Origin: JBHJGP01 sp050331695
Lineage (GTDB): Bacteria > Pseudomonadota > Alphaproteobacteria > Geminicoccales > Geminicoccaceae
Assembly: GCA_050331695.1 (NCBI GenBank)
Contig: JBHJGP010000008.1
Span: forward strand, 8,440 to 72,439
Reading direction: 5' to 3'
Length of the DNA: 64,000 nucleotides
Shown here piece by piece: positions 7,896 through 16,495 of this stretch. The notes under the pieces were generated by a model. The model saw only the letters and a program-made list of their open reading frames with translations. It did no database searches and was not told the origin of the DNA. How positions within the stretch are numbered: the first letter of the stretch is position 1; every line of letters begins with the position of its first letter. The position numbers were made by a program, and so were the translations under genes.

Positions 7896-9281
7896 TTGGC
7901 CAAAAACCTTCATATCAAGACCTATGGTTGCCAGATGAATGTCTACGATTCCCAAAGGATCGTGGACCAGTTGTCGTGTCATGGTTTCACGGCGACAGAT
8001 GATGTCGACGACAGCGAGCTTATCGTGCTCAATACCTGTCACATCCGGGAAAAAGCGGCCGAAAAGATTTACTCCGAGCTCGGCCGGCTGCGCTTGATCA
8101 AGGACCTGAGACGAAGCCAAGGCAAGGACACGACGATCGTCGTTGCGGGATGTGTTGCACAGGCAGAAGGCGCGCTTCTGGCAGAACGAGCCCCGTGCGT
8201 CGATATCGTCGTCGGCCCCCAGACCTATCACCGGCTTCCGGAACTTCTTGCTCAACAAGGTCAAGCGGGACGGGCTGTTGTCGACACCGAGTTTCCGGTC
8301 GAGAGCAAGTTCGATCATCTGGCGCCCGGCGATCTGCCCTCTCCTGTCAGCGCATTCGTGACCATTCAGGAAGGCTGCGACAAGTTCTGCACCTTTTGCG
8401 TGGTGCCTTACACCCGGGGCGTTGAGGTCAGCCGACCGGTCGACGACGTCATCCGCGAGGTGACCCGCCTTGTTCGCCAAGGCGCGCGCGAGGTCACATT
8501 GCTCGGCCAGAACGTCAATGCCTACCACGGCGTCAATCGTCTTGGCCGCGAATGCTCGCTCGGTGACCTCATCCGTGACCTGGCCAGTATCGATGGCCTA
8601 TTGCGCATTCGCTACACGACGTCTCATCCGGCCGATGTCGACGAAGATTTGATCGCGGCGCACCGGGATGTCGACATGCTGATGCCTTTTCTCCATCTGC
8701 CGGTCCAATCGGGATCGAATAGTGTGCTGAAGGCGATGAACCGGCGGGGATCGATCGACGACTATCGGCGTACCGTAAATCGGCTCCGCCAGGCCCGGCC
8801 GGACCTAGCGCTGTCATCCGATTTCATCGTCGGCTTTCCCGGCGAAACCGAAGCGGATTTCGAGGCTACCTTGTCATTGGTGCGTGACGTCGACTACGCC
8901 CAGGCCTTCTCCTTCAAATACAGCTCACGGCCCGGGACGCCGGCCTCCGTGATGCGTGGCCAGGTTGCAGACGAAGTCAAAGCCAACCGTTTAGCTCGCC
9001 TGCAGGCTCTGCTCTCCGACCAGGCCGACGCGTTCAATCGCGCCATGGTCGGTCGCGTGATGCCCGTGCTTTTCGAGAAACCGGGGCGTCACCCCGGTCA
9101 ACTGGTCGGACGAAGCCCTTATTTGCAGCCCGTCCACGTCCAAGACGCAGGACTGTCAATCGGCGATCACGTAAGGGTGGTTATCAGGGACTGTCACCGC
9201 CACAGCTTGGCAGGATGTCTTGTCGATCAACACCAGGACCGACGTTCATCCGACCAACGATCCAGGGAGGCGTGCATCTGA
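7896..9281 (+). CDS. miaB: tRNA-2-methylthio-N6-dimethylallyladenosine synthase MiaB
   Basis: Radical-SAM methylthiotransferase that makes ms2i6A at tRNA position 37. The 461-residue protein has the N-terminal UPF0004 domain with three cluster cysteines (KTYGCQMN, LNTCHIREKA, VAGCVAQ), a radical-SAM CxxxCxxC (EGCDKFCTFC, about residues 161-168) and a C-terminal TRAM-type region. Start is TTG 7896, giving the family N-terminus KNLHIKTYGCQMN. It overlaps or abuts phoH, the first step of the conserved miaB-phoH-ybeY-corC-lnt order. Confidence 0.96.
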   Translation: MAKNLHIKTYGCQMNVYDSQRIVDQLSCHGFTATDDVDDSELIVLNTCHIREKAAEKIYSELGRLRLIKDLRRSQGKDTTIVVAGCVAQAEGALLAERAPCVDIVVGPQTYHRLPELLAQQGQAGRAVVDTEFPVESKFDHLAPGDLPSPVSAFVTIQEGCDKFCTFCVVPYTRGVEVSRPVDDVIREVTRLVRQGAREVTLLGQNVNAYHGVNRLGRECSLGDLIRDLASIDGLLRIRYTTSHPADVDEDLIAAHRDVDMLMPFLHLPVQSGSNSVLKAMNRRGSIDDYRRTVNRLRQARPDLALSSDFIVGFPGETEADFEATLSLVRDVDYAQAFSFKYSSRPGTPASVMRGQVADEVKANRLARLQALLSDQADAFNRAMVGRVMPVLFEKPGRHPGQLVGRSPYLQPVHVQDAGLSIGDHVRVVIRDCHRHSLAGCLVDQHQDRRSSDQRSREACI

Positions 9282-9286
9282 CGCCG

Positions 9287-10309
9287 ATGAGCTCCGCGTC
9301 GGTTCTCAACCGGCATTTGACCTTTCCCGATAACCGCCTGTGCATGGCGCTTTTCGGCCAACACCATGAAAATCTCGCTCGAATCGAGCAACAGCTTCAG
9401 GTCCATGCGCTGGCGCGCGGCAACGAGGTGGTGCTCGAGGGCGACGACGCCGCTCCGGCCGAGGCGGTCTTGCGCGATCTCTACGCCCGGGTCGAGCAAG
9501 GCCACGATATCGGCTTTCACGAGGTTGACGCCGCGGTCCGGCTGGTGTCGAGCGCGCCCCCGGCCAGCGCCGGCAGTTTCTTGGGCGAAACCGTTAGCGT
9601 CCGGACCGAGCGCAAGCTCATCGTTCCTCGAAGCGCCAACCAGGCGGCCTATCTGGAACAGATGGCTGGGCTCGAGCTGGTCTTTGGTCTGGGACCGGCG
9701 GGCACAGGTAAAACCTATCTCGCCGTCGCCCAGGGCGTTTCCATGCTCAAGCAGCGACAGGTGGAGCGGCTGGTCCTGTCGAGACCGGCGGTGGAAGCCG
9801 GTGAACGGCTGGGCTTTCTTCCGGGCGACATGAAGGAGAAGGTCGATCCCTATCTCCAGCCGCTGTACGATGCGCTCTACGACATGCTGCCCGAAGGCAA
9901 ACTGCAAAACCGGATCGCGACCGGCCAGATCGAGATCGCGCCGCTCGCCTTCATGCGCGGCCGGACCCTTGCTAACGCTTTCGTCATTCTTGATGAAGCT
10001 CAGAACAGCACCGTCGCCCAGATGAAGATGTTCCTCACCCGCCTGGGCGAAGGGTCGCGGATGGTGGTGACCGGTGATCCACGCCAAAGCGACCTGCCGC
10101 GCGGTGTGGGCTCGGGATTGGTTGAGGCGACGAGGCGTCTTTCGGGTGTGCGCGGTATCGGCTTCACCCACTTCGATCGCGCCGATATCGTCCGCCACCC
10201 ACTGGTAGGTGCCATATTGGAGGCTTTCGAGGATCAGCCCGACCCCCCTGATCCCGAACATGACAGCACGAGTTCGGCAAGGACCAATGGACGACGACAG
10301 CTCACCTAG
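9287..10309 (+). CDS. phoH: PhoH-like (YbeZ) P-loop ATPase
   Basis: PhoH/YbeZ ATPase, linked to ribosome/RNA quality control through its partner YbeY. Walker A GPAGTGKT lies near residue 137 and Walker B VILDEAQN near 233, the classic PhoH pair. The frame runs upstream into miaB (GTGs at 9215 and 9272); ATG 9287 is chosen because conserved sequence begins shortly after it, but GGGAGG at 9265-9270 is rather far from it, so the start is uncertain. Its 3' end overlaps ybeY by 23 nt. Confidence 0.92.
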   Translation: MSSASVLNRHLTFPDNRLCMALFGQHHENLARIEQQLQVHALARGNEVVLEGDDAAPAEAVLRDLYARVEQGHDIGFHEVDAAVRLVSSAPPASAGSFLGETVSVRTERKLIVPRSANQAAYLEQMAGLELVFGLGPAGTGKTYLAVAQGVSMLKQRQVERLVLSRPAVEAGERLGFLPGDMKEKVDPYLQPLYDALYDMLPEGKLQNRIATGQIEIAPLAFMRGRTLANAFVILDEAQNSTVAQMKMFLTRLGEGSRMVVTGDPRQSDLPRGVGSGLVEATRRLSGVRGIGFTHFDRADIVRHPLVGAILEAFEDQPDPPDPEHDSTSSARTNGRRQLT

Positions 10310-10826
10310 AAACAGCCTCGCGGTGGCGGTCGACTGGCCGTTGAGCGAGGCTGCTCTTGAAGCCCTGTGTCACCGCGCCCGCGAGGCATTGGAAACAGAG
10401 CTCGATCTGAGCGACGACCTTCGACAGACGCAGATTAGTTTTCTGTTCACCGATGACGCGGCCATTGCCGACTTGAATTTCACCTACCGCGGCAAAGAGC
10501 GCCCGACCAATGTCCTCTCGTTTCCCCTTCTGGACGGGACCGAGGATCAAAACGCCCGGCCGGGCGAACGCCTCCTCGGCGATATCGTTCTAGCGCTCGA
10601 GACCGTCAGCGCTGAAGCCGCGGCGTCCAGCCGGCCCATCGACGAGCATCTGAGCCATCTTCTGATCCATGGGCATTTGCATTTGTTGGGCTACGATCAT
10701 GGGCAGGCCGACGATGCGTCGGCCATGGAGAGGATCGAGATCCGGGCCCTCGGCAGACTAGGTATCGCCGATCCCTACGCCACCGGCGCCGAGCCTGTCG
10801 AGGTCGGAGCGCCGAGCCATGCGTAG
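10287..10826 (+). CDS. ybeY: Endoribonuclease/rRNA maturation factor YbeY
   Basis: Zinc metalloprotein needed for 16S rRNA 3' maturation and ribosome quality control. The signature HGHLHLLGYDH (H-x3-H-x5-H zinc site) is intact, and RPTNVLSFP is the family's conserved strand. ATG 10287 gives 179 residues and has AAGG 4 nt upstream; it overlaps phoH by 23 nt and its 3' end overlaps corC by 8 nt, implying translational coupling. Confidence 0.95.
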   Translation: MDDDSSPRNSLAVAVDWPLSEAALEALCHRAREALETELDLSDDLRQTQISFLFTDDAAIADLNFTYRGKERPTNVLSFPLLDGTEDQNARPGERLLGDIVLALETVSAEAAASSRPIDEHLSHLLIHGHLHLLGYDHGQADDASAMERIEIRALGRLGIADPYATGAEPVEVGAPSHA

Positions 10827-11736
10827 CGAAGGCCAGAACGGCCGGCCGGAAGAGGGCGAGAGCCGCCCGTCCGGTATGCTCGCCGGCTTGTTCGATCTGC
10901 TTCGGACCATGACCGGCCGCAAGAACGGCGACGCCAATTCGCTCCGCGCCGCGCTCGAGGAACTGCTCGAGGAGAATGACGAAGACACGCGCACGCTGAC
11001 CGACGACGAACGTACGCTTTTGCTGAACGCGCTCAGTTTCGGCGAGTTGGAGGTGCGCGACGTCATGGTGCCGCGGACCGACGTCAAAGGGATCGATATC
11101 ACCAGTGACCTGGATGAGGTCATCGGTGCGATGCGCGATGCCATGCACACCCGTATGCCGGTCTACCGGGAAACCCTAGATGACGTCGTCGGCATGGCGC
11201 ACATCAAGGATATGCTCCGGTTCTGGGGCGATGGCGAGACCTTCGCGCTTACCGACGTGATCCGCAAGGTCCTCTACGTCCCGCCATCGATGCGGGTTCT
11301 CGATCTCCTGTTCCAGATGCGTGACACGCAATCGCACATGGCGATCGTGGTCGACGAATATGGCGGTACCGACGGTCTGGCGACGATCGAGGATCTGGTC
11401 GAGGAGATCGTCGGTGAGATCCAGGACGAGCATGATCGGATCATCCCGCCACAAATGACCGGCGGCCCAGAGGACAGTCTCGACGTCGATGCGCGCATGC
11501 CGGTGGAGGACGTCGAAGAGCGCCTCGGCCTCAACCTGATCGACGACGAGCGCCGGGACAATGCCGACACCATGGGCGGCCTGGTCTCGATGCTGCTGGA
11601 CCGTGTGCCGGCCCGAGGCGAGATCTTCCATCATCCGGCGGGCGTCGATGTCGAGGTGCTGGACGCCGATGCGAGGCGGGTCAAGCGCCTCCGCCTGCGA
11701 AGCACGAAATCCGAGACCAAGGCCGGCGCCTCTTGA
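10819..11736 (+). CDS. corC: CorC/HlyC-type CBS-domain protein
   Basis: 305-residue soluble protein with two CBS domains (VRDVMVPRTDVKGID near residue 76; VLDLLFQMRDTQSHMAIVVD near 160) and a C-terminal CorC/HlyC transporter-associated domain (MPVEDVEERLGL onwards). It lacks membrane spans. Relatives are linked to Mg/Co efflux, but in this locus (after ybeY, before lnt) the role is not settled. Starts inside the ybeY end; stop overlaps the TTG of lnt. Confidence 0.92.
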   Translation: MRSEGQNGRPEEGESRPSGMLAGLFDLLRTMTGRKNGDANSLRAALEELLEENDEDTRTLTDDERTLLLNALSFGELEVRDVMVPRTDVKGIDITSDLDEVIGAMRDAMHTRMPVYRETLDDVVGMAHIKDMLRFWGDGETFALTDVIRKVLYVPPSMRVLDLLFQMRDTQSHMAIVVDEYGGTDGLATIEDLVEEIVGEIQDEHDRIIPPQMTGGPEDSLDVDARMPVEDVEERLGLNLIDDERRDNADTMGGLVSMLLDRVPARGEIFHHPAGVDVEVLDADARRVKRLRLRSTKSETKAGAS

Positions 11737-13316
11737 CCTCAGGACTTTCGCTTGCCGGCCGCCTGCCCTGGTGGCTGGCCCTGATCGCGGGCGCGATCTC
11801 GGCGCTAAGCCTGGCGCCGGTCCACTTTCTGCCGGCGCTTTTGTGCTTCGGGGTTCTGATGATCGGCCTCATCGACGCCGGCTCCTGGCGCCGGGGTCTC
11901 TGGCTCGGCTGGCTGTTCGGGCTCGGTCACATGCTGGCCGGTCTCTACTGGATCGCGGTCGCGTTCTACGCGGACGCCGAACGCTTCGGTGCCCTAGCCT
12001 TCCCGGCCGTCTTCGCTCTATCCGCGTTCCTGGCACTCTTCATTGCCGTGCCGTCGGCATTGCTGGCCGCGAGACCCTGGCGAAGTCCGGTAGCGGCGGC
12101 GCTGGCCTTCACCTGTCTTTGGATGGCCAGTGAGCTGATCCGTTATTGGTTCACGCCCTTTCCCTGGAACCTCATCGGCTACGCCTGGGTCGGCGCCCCG
12201 GCCTTCTCCCAAATGGCGGCGCTCGGGGGTGTTTGGCTCGCCGGCGTGGCCGCGCTGATCGCTGGAACCCTTCCCGTCGCCGCCGTTCGTCAGGCGGGCG
12301 GCACAGGGCTGGGTGCCGTTGGATTGACCGTGGTGATGTTGCTCGCGACCTGGGGCTTTGGCGCCCACAGGTTGGGACAGGTGCTGCCCTCGGATCATGC
12401 CGAAATTCGCCTGCGCCTGGTCCAGGGCAATGTCGAACAGTCGCTAAAATGGGACGCCGAGTTGAGCGAGCGCTGGTTCAACCGCCATCTCGACATGAGC
12501 GAGACGGACGTGGACCAGATCACCCATATCATCTGGCCCGAGAGTGCCAGCCCCTATCTGCTGGCCCGTGACGATATCGCCAGGCAAGCGGTGGCGGCGG
12601 CGGCACCGCCGGGCGGTATCATGCTGGTCGGTGGCAACCGGCTGTTCGATGATCAACGACCCGCCTATGCCACCAACAGTCTGTTCGTGATCGACGGCGA
12701 GGCGCAGATCCTGCACCGCTACGATAAGGTCGATCTGGTACCTTTCGGCGAGTTCATGCCGTTTCGCGAGCTGTTCGGCCGTCTGGGTTTGAGCGCGCTT
12801 GCCGCCGGTAGCCTCGACTTTCGGCCGGGACCAGGGAGACAGATCGTCCGCGCGCCGGGCTTGCCGCCCTTCAGTCCCCTGATCTGTTACGAGGTCATTT
12901 TTCCGGGTCGGGCCACGCCTGCAGGCGAACGGCCCGATTGGCTGCTCAACGTCACCAACGATGCGTGGTTCGGCCCGACCTCCGGTCCTTACCAGCATCT
13001 GGCGATGGCCCGGATGCGGGCCGTGGAACTAGGGCTGCCCCTGATCCGTGCCGCCAACACCGGCATCTCCGCCGTGATCGACGCCCACGGGCAGATCCGA
13101 AGCGCCCTGGCGTTGGGACGCCAGGGCGTGATCGACACGAGCCTGCCAGGCGCGCTGTCCGCACCGACTCCCTTCGCCCGCTTTGGCTATCTGGCGGTCG
13201 CGCTGGCCCTCGTTGTCGCCGCCTTTTTGGCGATCTTGTGCGAGAGACGCACCCAAACGCGACATCTTGTGCACTCGAGCCTTAACAAACGAACGATCGC
13301 GGCCCATAACCGGTAA
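11733..13316 (+). CDS. lnt: Apolipoprotein N-acyltransferase
   Basis: Inner-membrane enzyme that N-acylates the terminal Cys of lipoproteins. An N-terminal block of about six membrane helices is followed by a periplasmic nitrilase domain with the Glu-Lys-Cys triad in WPESASPYL, YDKVDLVPFGEF and LICYEVIFP, then a final membrane helix. 527 residues, normal length. The TTG start overlaps the corC stop (TTGA), indicating coupling. Confidence 0.95.
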   Translation: MTSGLSLAGRLPWWLALIAGAISALSLAPVHFLPALLCFGVLMIGLIDAGSWRRGLWLGWLFGLGHMLAGLYWIAVAFYADAERFGALAFPAVFALSAFLALFIAVPSALLAARPWRSPVAAALAFTCLWMASELIRYWFTPFPWNLIGYAWVGAPAFSQMAALGGVWLAGVAALIAGTLPVAAVRQAGGTGLGAVGLTVVMLLATWGFGAHRLGQVLPSDHAEIRLRLVQGNVEQSLKWDAELSERWFNRHLDMSETDVDQITHIIWPESASPYLLARDDIARQAVAAAAPPGGIMLVGGNRLFDDQRPAYATNSLFVIDGEAQILHRYDKVDLVPFGEFMPFRELFGRLGLSALAAGSLDFRPGPGRQIVRAPGLPPFSPLICYEVIFPGRATPAGERPDWLLNVTNDAWFGPTSGPYQHLAMARMRAVELGLPLIRAANTGISAVIDAHGQIRSALALGRQGVIDTSLPGALSAPTPFARFGYLAVALALVVAAFLAILCERRTQTRHLVHSSLNKRTIAAHNR

Positions 13317-13349
13317 GCGCCTCAAAACGACAATGATCTAAGCCGAAAC

Positions 13350-13811
13350 ATGGCGGACCGGCCTCACGAAATCGACATTCATGTCGGCCAGCGTTTGAAG
13401 CTGCGCCGAACGCTGATGGGAATGAGCCAGGAACGGCTCGGCGAATTGCTCGGATTGACCTTTCAGCAGGTTCAAAAATACGAGCGCGGTGCCAATCGCA
13501 TCGGCGCTAGCCGGCTCTACGAGATCGGCCAAATCCTGGAAGTGCCCGTTAATTACTTCTTCGAGCAGGTCCACGTGATCGACGGCTATGGCGGGCCCGG
13601 CGTCGCCGAAGATGGCGTATCGTTTGATTTCGGCCCCGAGAGGACCAACGGCCAGGTCGACCTGCCTCCGGGAGGCACCGACCGCCGCGACACGCTCGAG
13701 CTGATCCGCGCCTTCGATCGCGTCCGTCATCCGGAATTGCGCCGGCGCGTCCTTGATCTGGCCAAGGCGCTAGCCGCGTTCGAAGACGATCGTGGAGCTC
13801 ACATGGGCTGA
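13350..13811 (+). CDS. XRE-family helix-turn-helix regulator
   Basis: 153-residue cytoplasmic DNA-binding protein. An N-terminal HTH_3 domain (about residues 12-66: GQRLKLRRTLMGMSQERLG, then LTFQQVQKYERGANRI) is followed by an effector-less C-terminal region. This type (FQQVQKYERGxNR) is common in alphaproteobacteria and often sits just before metK, as here. Target genes are unknown; the adjacent metK is a candidate. Confidence 0.9.
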   Translation: MADRPHEIDIHVGQRLKLRRTLMGMSQERLGELLGLTFQQVQKYERGANRIGASRLYEIGQILEVPVNYFFEQVHVIDGYGGPGVAEDGVSFDFGPERTNGQVDLPPGGTDRRDTLELIRAFDRVRHPELRRRVLDLAKALAAFEDDRGAHMG

Positions 13812-13978
13812 TCCGCTGCTGTTACTCAGAGTCGTACCGGAGCGTCGTTCAACAACCCAAACTGCCCCCAAGTGGCGGATAGCGCAGCTTGACCAGCACC
13901 GGCCCGTCGTGTTGAAGACCGCGGTCGTCAGCCAAGCGCCAGGCCACCATCACTATTGATAAAGCGAGGATTTGGAGG

Positions 13979-15142
13979 ATGTCGGCATCCGACTACCTGT
14001 TCACCAGTGAATCCGTTTCCGAAGGACATCCCGACAAGGTTTGTGATCGGATCTCGGACGCGATCGTCGACGCCTATCTTGCGGCCGACCCCGAGGCCCG
14101 TGTCGCCTGTGAGACGCTCACGACCACCAACCGCATCGTCATCGCCGGCGAGACCCGGGGCCCTCGTGAAGTGACTGAGCGGGCCGAAACCCTCGCCCGT
14201 GAGGCGGTCAAGGCCATCGGCTACGAGCAGGAGGGTTTTCACTGGGACAAAGCCCAGGTGGACATCTTGCTCCACGCGCAGTCGGCCGACATCGCCCAGG
14301 GCGTGGATGCTGCCGGCGAAAAGGAAGAAGGAGCCGGCGACCAGGGCATCATGTTCGGCTATGCCTGCACCGAAACGCCGGAACTGATGCCGGCACCCAT
14401 TCTCTACGCCCACAAAATCCTGAAGATGATGGCGGAAGCGCGCCATAGCGGCCAAGTGCCGGAATTTGGTCCGGACTCCAAAAGCCAGGTAACGCTGCGC
14501 TACAGCAACAACAAGCCCGTCGGCTGCACCTCGGTCGTGGTCTCCACCCAGCACCAGGAAGGCGTAAGCCAGGAGAGGGTCCGCGACCTGGTCAGGAGCT
14601 TCGTCGGCGATGTCCTGCCCGAGGGCTGGATGTGTGACGAGGAAAGCTTCTACGTCAATCCGACAGGAACCTTTGTCATCGGCGGGCCCGACGGCGACGC
14701 CGGTCTTACGGGTAGGAAAATCATCGTCGATACCTATGGCGGCGCCGCGCCCCACGGCGGCGGGGCGTTCTCCGGCAAGGATCCGACCAAGGTCGACCGA
14801 TCCGCGGCCTACGCCGCCCGTTATCTGGCGAAGAACGTGGTGGCGGCGGAACTAGCCGACCGCTGCACCATTCAGCTCGCTTACGCGATCGGTGTTTCGA
14901 AGCCCTTGTCGATCTATGTCAACACCGCCGGCACCGGCCGGGTCGACGAGGCCAAGCTGGCCTCGGTCCTGATGGAGGCCGTTGATCTGTCGCCTCGGGG
15001 CATCCGCGAACGGCTGCAACTGAACCGTCCCATCTACGAGCGCACGGCCGCTTACGGCCATTTCGGCCGGGAGCCCGACGATCGGGGCGGTTTCTCCTGG
15101 GAAAAAACCGATCTCGTCGACGAGCTCAAAAGGGCCTTCTGA
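13979..15142 (+). CDS. metK: S-adenosylmethionine synthetase
   Basis: Makes S-adenosylmethionine from methionine and ATP in the cytoplasm. Motifs: SEGHPDKVCDRISDA (N-terminal ATP site), GAGDQGIMFGY and GGGAFSGKDPTKVDRS. 387 residues, normal length. ATG 13979 has GAGGA 8 nt upstream (13966-13970). The 167-nt leader before it was inspected for SAM-II and SAM/SAH riboswitch cores but no confident match was seen by eye. trmB follows within about 20 nt. Confidence 0.97.
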   Translation: MSASDYLFTSESVSEGHPDKVCDRISDAIVDAYLAADPEARVACETLTTTNRIVIAGETRGPREVTERAETLAREAVKAIGYEQEGFHWDKAQVDILLHAQSADIAQGVDAAGEKEEGAGDQGIMFGYACTETPELMPAPILYAHKILKMMAEARHSGQVPEFGPDSKSQVTLRYSNNKPVGCTSVVVSTQHQEGVSQERVRDLVRSFVGDVLPEGWMCDEESFYVNPTGTFVIGGPDGDAGLTGRKIIVDTYGGAAPHGGGAFSGKDPTKVDRSAAYAARYLAKNVVAAELADRCTIQLAYAIGVSKPLSIYVNTAGTGRVDEAKLASVLMEAVDLSPRGIRERLQLNRPIYERTAAYGHFGREPDDRGGFSWEKTDLVDELKRAF

Positions 15143-15161
15143 CGGCGATAAGCCGCGGCGT

Positions 15162-15827
15162 ATTCTCTACGGTCGCCGCCAGGGGCCGAAGCTCCGGCCG
15201 CGCCAGCGAGCCCTTCTTGAGACGGTGTTGCCAGCATTGCAACTCAGCCTGGGGGGCGGTGGCTCACTGCGGAAGAGCGATCTGTTGCGCAGCCAAACCA
15301 CGGATCTCTGGCTGGAAATCGGTTTCGGCAGCGGCGAGCATTTTTGCGCCCAGGCGTCATCCCATCCCGAGGCCACTCACATCGGCGTTGAACCTTACGT
15401 CAACGGTGTTGCCAGTTGCCTTAGTCAGATCGAGGCCCAAAGGCTTGGCAATGTGTGGCTGGCCATCGACGATGCCCGACTTTTGCTTGATCGGCTGGAA
15501 CCAGGATCGCTCACGCAGATCTCGGTGCTGTTTCCCGACCCGTGGCCCAAGACCCGCCACCACAAACGTCGGATCGTCAACCGCGACACCGCACACCGCT
15601 TCGCCGATCACCTGGAGCCGGGCGGCGACCTTCGCCTCGCCAGCGACGATCCCAGCTACATCGCCTGGATGCTGGAAGCGCTGGCCCTCGAACCTCGGTT
15701 GGCCTGGACGGCGACGAGTGTTGGGGACTGGCGGGAGCGCCCCAGCGACGTCGTTGCCACCCGCTATGAGCAGAAAGCTCTGATCGCCGGTCGACGGTGT
15801 AGCTATCTGACATTCCAGCGTATCTAG
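15162..15827 (+). CDS. trmB: tRNA (guanine-N7-)-methyltransferase TrmB (start codon uncertain)
   Basis: SAM-dependent enzyme making m7G46 in tRNA. The SAM site LEIGFGSGEHF and the family motif FPDPWPKTRHHKRR are clear. Homology-like sequence (LYGRRQGPKLRPRQRALLE) begins before the first canonical start (GTG 15225). Read back in frame into metK, no ATG, GTG or TTG exists; ATT 15162 is the nearest rare start and is used here as a placeholder. Either a non-AUG start, coupling from metK, or a sequence error explains this. About 221 residues. Confidence 0.85.
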   Translation: MLYGRRQGPKLRPRQRALLETVLPALQLSLGGGGSLRKSDLLRSQTTDLWLEIGFGSGEHFCAQASSHPEATHIGVEPYVNGVASCLSQIEAQRLGNVWLAIDDARLLLDRLEPGSLTQISVLFPDPWPKTRHHKRRIVNRDTAHRFADHLEPGGDLRLASDDPSYIAWMLEALALEPRLAWTATSVGDWRERPSDVVATRYEQKALIAGRRCSYLTFQRI

Positions 15828-15919
15828 CGGTTTATGCGCGGCTCCGCGTTGATGGTTCTTGCACTCGATGGCCGATGCCGCCATATTTCGATAGTCATGA
15901 GAAATGCTTGAGTTTGAGC

Positions 15920-15944
15920 AAGTGGGCCCCCGGCCCGCTTTTTT
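15920..15944 (+). terminator. Intrinsic terminator / attenuator in the rimP leader
   Basis: A 9-bp stem (15920-15928 with 15932-15940, one G-T pair), CCC loop and six Ts (15939-15944) form a textbook intrinsic terminator that ends only 7 nt before the rimP ATG. Upstream CTTG/CAAG repeats at 15908-15921 overlap the stem base and could form a competing hairpin. rimP-nusA leader attenuators have been predicted in alphaproteobacteria, which fits. Confidence 0.75.
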
Positions 15945-15951
15945 GTTTGCG

Positions 15952-16464
15952 ATGAGTGACGAGGCGAAAGGACTGGACGCGATCGGCCGGATTTTGGAAC
16001 CGAGCTTGGATGCCATGGGCTATGATCTGGTCCGGGTACAGCTTGGCGGTCGGCCGGTGACGCTGCAGGTGATGGTGGAACACAAAGACCGGTCGACGAT
16101 GACGGTCGACAGTTGCGCCGAGGTCAGCACCGCCATCTCCGCACTTCTCGATGTCGAAGACCCGATCACCGGCTCCTATCAGTTGGAGGTCAGTTCGCCC
16201 GGGCTTGACCGGCCCTTGACCCGGCTCGGCGATTTCAATCGCTTTGCCGGTTTCGAGGCTCGACTTGAGACGGTCGACGCCATCGACGGCCAAAGGCGGT
16301 TCAAAGGCGTGATCGACGGCGTCGCCGACGAAAACGTCGTGCTGCGGTTGGAGGATCGTGTTCTACGCGTAGCGTTCGACCGGGTGAAGAAAGCAAAATT
16401 GGTTTTGACCGACGCCCTGATCGAAGCGTCGAAGAAGTGGGCGGAGACGGGACGGTCGCCTTGA
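15952..16464 (+). CDS. rimP: Ribosome maturation factor RimP
   Basis: 30S assembly factor, 170 residues from ATG 15952. N-terminal domain (GLDAIGRILEPSLDAMGYDLV) and the conserved LEVSSPGLDRPLTR motif are present. No ribosome binding site is visible because the terminator hairpin occupies that position; an upstream in-frame ATG (15904) would encode across the hairpin and is unlikely. First gene of rimP-nusA-ylxR-infB-rbfA-truB-rpsO-pnp. Confidence 0.94.
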   Translation: MSDEAKGLDAIGRILEPSLDAMGYDLVRVQLGGRPVTLQVMVEHKDRSTMTVDSCAEVSTAISALLDVEDPITGSYQLEVSSPGLDRPLTRLGDFNRFAGFEARLETVDAIDGQRRFKGVIDGVADENVVLRLEDRVLRVAFDRVKKAKLVLTDALIEASKKWAETGRSP

Positions 16465-16495
16465 GAGGGGCGGGCGCCGGCGACGGAGGCAGATG

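Noticed and set aside
10287..10309. phoH-ybeY overlap as a possible frameshift fusion
   Set aside because: Both genes have complete family ends and ybeY has its own AAGG; a 23-nt overlap is ordinary coupling.
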